64,000 nucleotides of DNA from Bolinopsis microptera (Eukaryota > Ctenophora > Tentaculata > Lobata > Bolinopsidae): NCBI RefSeq assembly GCF_026151205.1, contig NC_087075.1:6962858-7026857 (forward strand). Direction: 5' to 3'. Both the position numbers and the translations under genes were made by a program. Positions 63,738 to 64,000 of the stretch are shown here, piece by piece (the stretch's first letter is position 1; the number at the start of each line of letters is the position of its first letter). The notes under the pieces were generated by a model. That model worked only from the letters and a program-made list of their open reading frames with translations, ran no database searches and was not told where the DNA came from.

Positions 63738-64000
63738 ACTATAACATAAACAAATAAACCACTCCACAGACCACATTTATTAATTTTTTTAATTTCCTTC
63801 TTCAACTATGTGTCAATGAACCATTTTTGTTCAATAATGACCATCAATATTAACTGTAGTACTTATATCTTCACTGTAGTAAGGGTTTGGGTGTTAGAGG
63901 TATAAAAAATGTCCACTAACAAATCAGTCATTTTTCGACTACTTAACCATCTAACTCAGCACCAAAATGTTCTGAGATTTTTTTCGTTGCACTATCATGA

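Larger units (their letters stand above)
62296..63960. repeat. Region dense in GGTTAA/TTAACC motifs
   Basis: About 20 occurrences of GGTTAA or TTAACC in 1.65 kb, often as GTGGTTAA or TTAACCAC, with irregular spacing and both orientations. Chance would give roughly one. The sequence between motifs shows only loose similarity, so this may be a heavily decayed tandem or interspersed repeat. No gene is supported. Confidence 0.75.

Noticed and set aside
1..64000. tRNA, rRNA or snRNA genes
   Set aside because: No A-box/B-box pair with a credible cloverleaf and no rRNA motif was recognised by eye; a dedicated scan could still find one.

Overview
This is animal nuclear DNA, AT-rich and dominated by mobile elements. 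Canonical GT-AG introns interrupt the host genes, and non-LTR, Penelope-like, Ty3/gypsy, tyrosine-recombinase and hAT-type elements occur side by side. I infer an invertebrate metazoan with a repeat-rich genome; the sequence alone does not let me name the phylum.

Host genes. On the minus strand at 0.8-2 kb there are first exons of a possible armadillo-like gene. On the plus strand at 2.6-3.7 kb there is a broken SLC22-like transporter, disrupted by a short repeat. At 40.6-50.3 kb there is a TMEM260-type protein O-mannosyltransferase, for which about 18 exons can be placed by homology and splice phase; one junction near 41.9-42.2 kb does not close.

Mobile elements. LINE family 1 (6,720-13,266 complete with an 11-bp target duplication; a second copy spread over 19.3-35.3 kb by two later insertions) has an unusual ORF1: coiled coil, AlkB-like 2-oxoglutarate dioxygenase and SGNH hydrolase in one protein. 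ORF2 has a PHD-like finger, an apurinic-type endonuclease and reverse transcriptase. LINE family 2 (13.7-18.3 kb) has two intact ORFs, the first of L1 type. A young Ty3/gypsy element (20,180-25,381) with matching 140-bp LTRs and a 5-bp target duplication sits in the second family-1 copy. So does a 4.1-kb insert (26,049-30,194) carrying the C-terminal part of a Penelope-like protein and a CCCTGA repeat array. A three-exon Crypton-like tyrosine recombinase lies at 37.6-39.4 kb.

From 52.2 to 61.1 kb is a Russian doll. A hAT-type element with an 8-bp target duplication has been split by (i) a 4.2-kb element with inverted arms of about 880 bp that carries a spliced gene of unknown function, and (ii) an R2/NeSL-like LINE with a restriction-like endonuclease, flanked by 250-bp direct repeats. 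The last 1.7 kb is unusually dense in GGTTAA/TTAACC.

Best leads: the AlkB-SGNH ORF1 and its mosaic divergence between copies; the long-arm element with a cargo-like gene; the intronic minisatellite that multiplies a splice donor in phase; the LTR-like repeats around the RLE LINE; and duplicated exon-intron modules in the recombinase gene.
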